From Candidatus Chryseobacterium colombiense (GTDB lineage: Bacteria; Bacteroidota; Bacteroidia; Flavobacteriales; Weeksellaceae): a DNA stretch of 64,000 bases. Position 1 is the first letter of the stretch. Each line of letters opens with the position of its first letter. The position numbers and the translations under genes are program-made. Below, in pieces: positions 61,687 to 64,000 of the stretch. Below the pieces are notes generated by a model. That model saw nothing but the letters and a program-made list of their open reading frames with translations, searched no databases and was not told the origin of the DNA. Location of the stretch: positions 744,001 to 808,000 of the forward strand of contig CP119310.1 in NCBI GenBank assembly GCA_029203185.1, in the 5' to 3' direction.

Positions 61687-62349
61687 ATGAAAAAACTTTT
61701 ACTTATTGCAGCAGTTGCTGTCATGGGAAGTAGTGCTTACGCACAGGAATTCAGATTCGGACCAAAAGCTGGATTTGCAATGTCAACTTTAAAAATTGAT
61801 GAAAATCAAGATTCTGCGGGAAAAAGAAATATGGATCCCAAATATACTTTCTACATTGGAGGTATGGCAGAATATAAAATCAATGATAATTTCGGGTTTC
61901 AGGCTGAAGTTTTATATTCTCCATTGGGAGCTAAAGAAAAAATTGATGGAATAAATGCCGGAATTATGTTCGTAGGTGAGCAGACTAAGGTTAATTTAGG
62001 AACATTATTGGTGCCGGTTTCTGCAAAATATTTTATCTCAGAAAATTTCTCGGTAGCTGCAGGTGCTAACTTTGGAATTATCCTTTCTGCTAAGCAAAAA
62101 ACTGTGATCGGTTCCGATTTTGCTGATATATCAGTTGATGGAGATTCTGGTGAAGTAGATATTAAAGATGATATCAAAAAATTAAACATTGCTCCATTTG
62201 TAGGAGTAGAATATATGTTTGAGAACGGATTCTTCATTGATGGAAGATATAGTTTGGGAGTATCCAACCTTTCTAATGATGGAAGCGGAGGGAAAGTAAC
62301 CAATAGTTTTGCTCAAATTGGAGTAGGTTTCAAATTCGGAGGAAACTAG
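61687..62349 (+). CDS. Outer-membrane beta-barrel (porin-family) protein
   Basis: This 220-residue protein has a signal peptide ending SAYAQ (residue 20) and alternating hydrophobic strands of the small eight-stranded barrel type (FRFGPKAGFAMSTLK, FGFQAEVLYSPLG, FAQIGVGFKFGGN). The C-terminal aromatic/Gly ending fits outer-membrane insertion. A Gly/Asp-rich loop near 135-165 faces outside. It is the first of three tandem barrels with similar design. Function is probably structural or a passive pore. Confidence 0.85.
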   Translation: MKKLLLIAAVAVMGSSAYAQEFRFGPKAGFAMSTLKIDENQDSAGKRNMDPKYTFYIGGMAEYKINDNFGFQAEVLYSPLGAKEKIDGINAGIMFVGEQTKVNLGTLLVPVSAKYFISENFSVAAGANFGIILSAKQKTVIGSDFADISVDGDSGEVDIKDDIKKLNIAPFVGVEYMFENGFFIDGRYSLGVSNLSNDGSGGKVTNSFAQIGVGFKFGGN

Positions 62350-62370
62350 TGTTTTTCCTTCAAAATTATA

Positions 62371-62402
62371 TAAAGCAGGACATTTTTGTCCTGCTTTTTT
62401 CA
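62371..62402 (+). terminator. Terminator after the first barrel gene
   Basis: AAAGCAGGACA (62372-62382) pairs with TGTCCTGCTTT (62387-62397), then TTT. Confidence 0.92.
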
Positions 62403-62459
62403 TAAACGGCATTCAGTTTGCTATACCTGCTTTTATAACAACATTTTAAATTTTAAACA

Positions 62460-62966
62460 ATGAAAAGATTATTATTACTAGGTGCTTTTGCACTGTTTGG
62501 TGGTATGGCGCATGCGCAGGAAGGTTTTAGGTTAGGTGGTCATATTGGAGCTCCACTTGGTGATGCTGCAGACGCTGCAAGTGTTACTATAGGCGTAGAT
62601 GCTGCTTATATGTGGAATATTACCAAAGGATTGGATATTGGAGCTACTACGGGATATTCTCATTTTTTTGGAAAAGATCATGTAGATGACTTTGGTTTCA
62701 TTCCTATTGCGGCATCAGGAAAATATCGATTTGCTAAAATTCCGCTTTTTGTTGGATTGGATTTAGGAGCAGCTATTTCTACTAAAAATTATATCAATAG
62801 CGGTTTATATGTGGCACCAAGAGTAGGATATCAGATGAAAAATACAGAACTGTATTTAGGATTCCAAAATATCAGCAGCAGATATAAAGATCATGGACCT
62901 TATTGGCATGACGACAGATTTAATTTTGGAGCGATTAATTTTGGTGTAAATTTCTTTCTAAAATAA
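62460..62966 (+). CDS. Outer-membrane beta-barrel protein
   Basis: This 168-residue protein has a signal peptide ending AHAQ (residue 20) and a small barrel with strands such as FRLGGHIGAPLGDAA, SVTIGVDAAYMW, LDIGATTGYSHFF and a closing FNFGAINFGVNFFLK. A His-rich segment (DHGPYWHDDRFN) precedes the last strand. It is shorter than its two neighbours and diverged from them. Function unknown. Confidence 0.83.
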   Translation: MKRLLLLGAFALFGGMAHAQEGFRLGGHIGAPLGDAADAASVTIGVDAAYMWNITKGLDIGATTGYSHFFGKDHVDDFGFIPIAASGKYRFAKIPLFVGLDLGAAISTKNYINSGLYVAPRVGYQMKNTELYLGFQNISSRYKDHGPYWHDDRFNFGAINFGVNFFLK

Positions 62967-62986
62967 AACCGAGAAAATATATATAG

Positions 62987-63013
62987 AAACTTCGTCTTTT
63001 GACGGAGTTTTTT
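62987..63013 (+). terminator. Terminator after the second barrel gene
   Basis: AAACTTCGTC (62987-62996) pairs with GACGGAGTTT (63001-63010, one G-T pair), then TTT. Confidence 0.87.
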
Positions 63014-63296
63014 GCTTTATGTTATAAACATATTTAAGTATATAGATTATTTTTTAAAAAGATCTTAAAATATATCAATTAATCAGTAAAATCATATTGA
63101 TCCATTGATTTCACAATTTAAAATAGTATGAAAAATAATCTTTTTTGTTTTTAATTAATAAATTGTAGCTTTCTTATTCAAAATATTGTGAAAAAATTAA
63201 GAACCTCTATTTAGTTAGCTTTATTTCGGGAAAACACCAAATTTTAACAGTGATATTAATCATGTTAACAAATTTTAATATTAGAATAGACCACTA

Positions 63297-63304
63297 TAAA
63301 TTTG
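63297..63304 (+). promoter_or_regulatory. -7 box of the third barrel gene
   Basis: TAAATTTG, 27 bases before the ATG at 63332. The in-frame codon at 63302 lies inside this box and cannot be the start. Confidence 0.6.
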
Positions 63305-63331
63305 CAGTCAGAAAGTATTAAAATTATTAAA

Positions 63332-63931
63332 ATGAAAAAATTATTATTAGCAAGTGCTATTGCACTTTTCGGTCTATCTAATGCACAGATCGCTCAAGGA
63401 ACTACATATTTGTCAGGAACTTTAAACTTTGCTGCAAGCGAAGATAACAATACTAATGTTAAAACAAGTGATTTAAAATTAGTACCTACAGTAGGATATT
63501 TCGTTGGAACAAACTTAGCTGTTGGGGTTGGAGTAGGTTATGCTTCAAATGTTAGAAAAAATGAGGGTGCTACGCCAGAAACTAAATCTACAGTTTCAGC
63601 TGTTGTAGTAGAGCCTTTCGTAAGAAAATACTGGACTTTAGGTGATAAATTCTATTTCTTTGGTCAACTTTCTGTACCAATGGCTTTTGGTACTGATAAA
63701 AACGAAGTTTCAGGATTTGGTTCTACTAAAGAAAACTTCAATTCTTTTGGAGTGTCTGTTAAACCAGGTTTAGATTATTTCTTAAACAAAAACTGGACTC
63801 TTGAAGCTACTATTGGAGATTTTGGATACAGTAATTTCAAGTACAAAAACGCTAAAAGTGTAGATAACTATAATTTCGGTCTTGATTTAGCATCAGTTGG
63901 AATCGGAGTTAAATATGTTTTCGCTAAATAA
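63332..63931 (+). CDS. Outer-membrane beta-barrel protein
   Basis: This 199-residue protein has a signal peptide ending LSNAQ (about residue 19), then barrel strands (TYLSGTLNFAAS, LVPTVGYFVGTNLAVGVGVGY, FYFFGQLSVPMAFG, SVGIGVKYVFAK). The final residue pattern Y-V-F-A-K is an outer-membrane signal. The start is set at MKKLLLAS, after the promoter. Third tandem barrel; related to the first in length and closing strand. Function unknown. Confidence 0.85.
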   Translation: MKKLLLASAIALFGLSNAQIAQGTTYLSGTLNFAASEDNNTNVKTSDLKLVPTVGYFVGTNLAVGVGVGYASNVRKNEGATPETKSTVSAVVVEPFVRKYWTLGDKFYFFGQLSVPMAFGTDKNEVSGFGSTKENFNSFGVSVKPGLDYFLNKNWTLEATIGDFGYSNFKYKNAKSVDNYNFGLDLASVGIGVKYVFAK

Positions 63932-63955
63932 TTTAAGCCAAAAGCATTAAAAAAT

Positions 63956-63985
63956 AAAAGTCCTAAGTTTTCTTAGGGCTTTTTC
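63956..63985 (+). terminator. Terminator after the third barrel gene
   Basis: AAAAGTCCTAAG (63956-63967) pairs with CTTAGGGCTTTT (63972-63983, one G-T pair). Confidence 0.88.
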
Positions 63986-64000
63986 TCATTATAAACTTAT

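Larger units (their letters stand above)
62967..63331. other. 365-base AT-rich gap before the third barrel gene
   Basis: Apart from the terminator of the second barrel gene (62987-63010) and the -7 box of the third (63297-63304) I see nothing here: no ORF, no repeat and no strong hairpin. The long upstream region may bind a regulator. Confidence 0.5.

Overview
The window looks like chromosomal DNA from a low-GC Bacteroidota bacterium, most likely a Chryseobacterium-like member of the Flavobacteriia (Weeksellaceae). The signs are the AT-rich sequence, promoters of the flavobacterial type (TTG, about 19-20 bases, then TAnnTTTG) with no consistent Shine-Dalgarno sequences, a GldI-type lipoprotein next to a cyclophilin-FKBP fusion, a DAHP synthase fused to chorismate mutase, a DnaX without its zinc module, and several tandem small outer-membrane beta-barrels. 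This assignment is inference from gene content. I see no rRNA or tRNA genes, CRISPR array, prophage or complete insertion sequence.

Layout. 1-6.4 kb: a cut-off short-chain dehydrogenase, a hypothetical protein, a di-haem cytochrome c peroxidase, an MFS transporter, and an alpha-oxoamine synthase with a TetR regulator. 6.4-11.5 kb: dnaX, whose tau part is reached only through an A11 run; a leader region with a Phe/Tyr-rich small ORF; the fused DAHP synthase/chorismate mutase; rsgA; ndk. 11.5-18.6 kb: alpha-L-fucosidase, rpe, M42 peptidase, DUF4294 protein, NUDIX, mnmD, ilvE. 18.6-25 kb: a palindromic repeat, gldI, the dual immunophilin, a pair of paralogous secreted proteins of which one has a nonsense codon, and a minus-strand run (HPP membrane protein, zinc ribbon, TIGR01777 epimerase, NUDIX). 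25-29.5 kb: ssb, an HRDC protein, hisS, a TerD-like protein, a methyltransferase, a YtxH-like protein. 29.8-35.6 kb: the glycogen operon glgB-glgA-glgC and an SRPBCC protein. 35.7-43.3 kb: sucA-sucB, apaG, and a four-gene minus operon (LpxL-like acyltransferase, glycosyltransferase, endonuclease V, DnaQ-like exonuclease). 43.4-47.7 kb: thioredoxin-like protein, aldehyde dehydrogenase, two secreted proteins sharing a C-terminal module. 47.7-52.9 kb: a tripartite drug efflux system with a divergent AraC regulator. 52.9-64 kb: rpsF-rpsR-rplI, ClC channel, hypothetical protein, serine hydrolase, a second 2-oxoacid dehydrogenase E2, SAM hydroxide adenosyltransferase, phoH, and three small beta-barrel proteins.

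Most of the window is ordinary core genome. The most unusual signals are small. (1) Two copies, at 789-882 (+) and 10826-10918 (-), of an apparently undescribed small-RNA element: a TGGCAC box, an identical 38-base core, then an intrinsic terminator whose stem differs in sequence but keeps its pairing. (2) A 42-residue ORF at 8270-8398, 18 of whose residues are Phe, Tyr or Trp, upstream of the first enzyme of aromatic amino-acid synthesis, with candidate attenuator hairpins. (3) A probable gamma/tau slippage site in dnaX. (4) A lipoprotein gene with one in-frame stop next to its intact paralogue, flanked by near-identical terminators.
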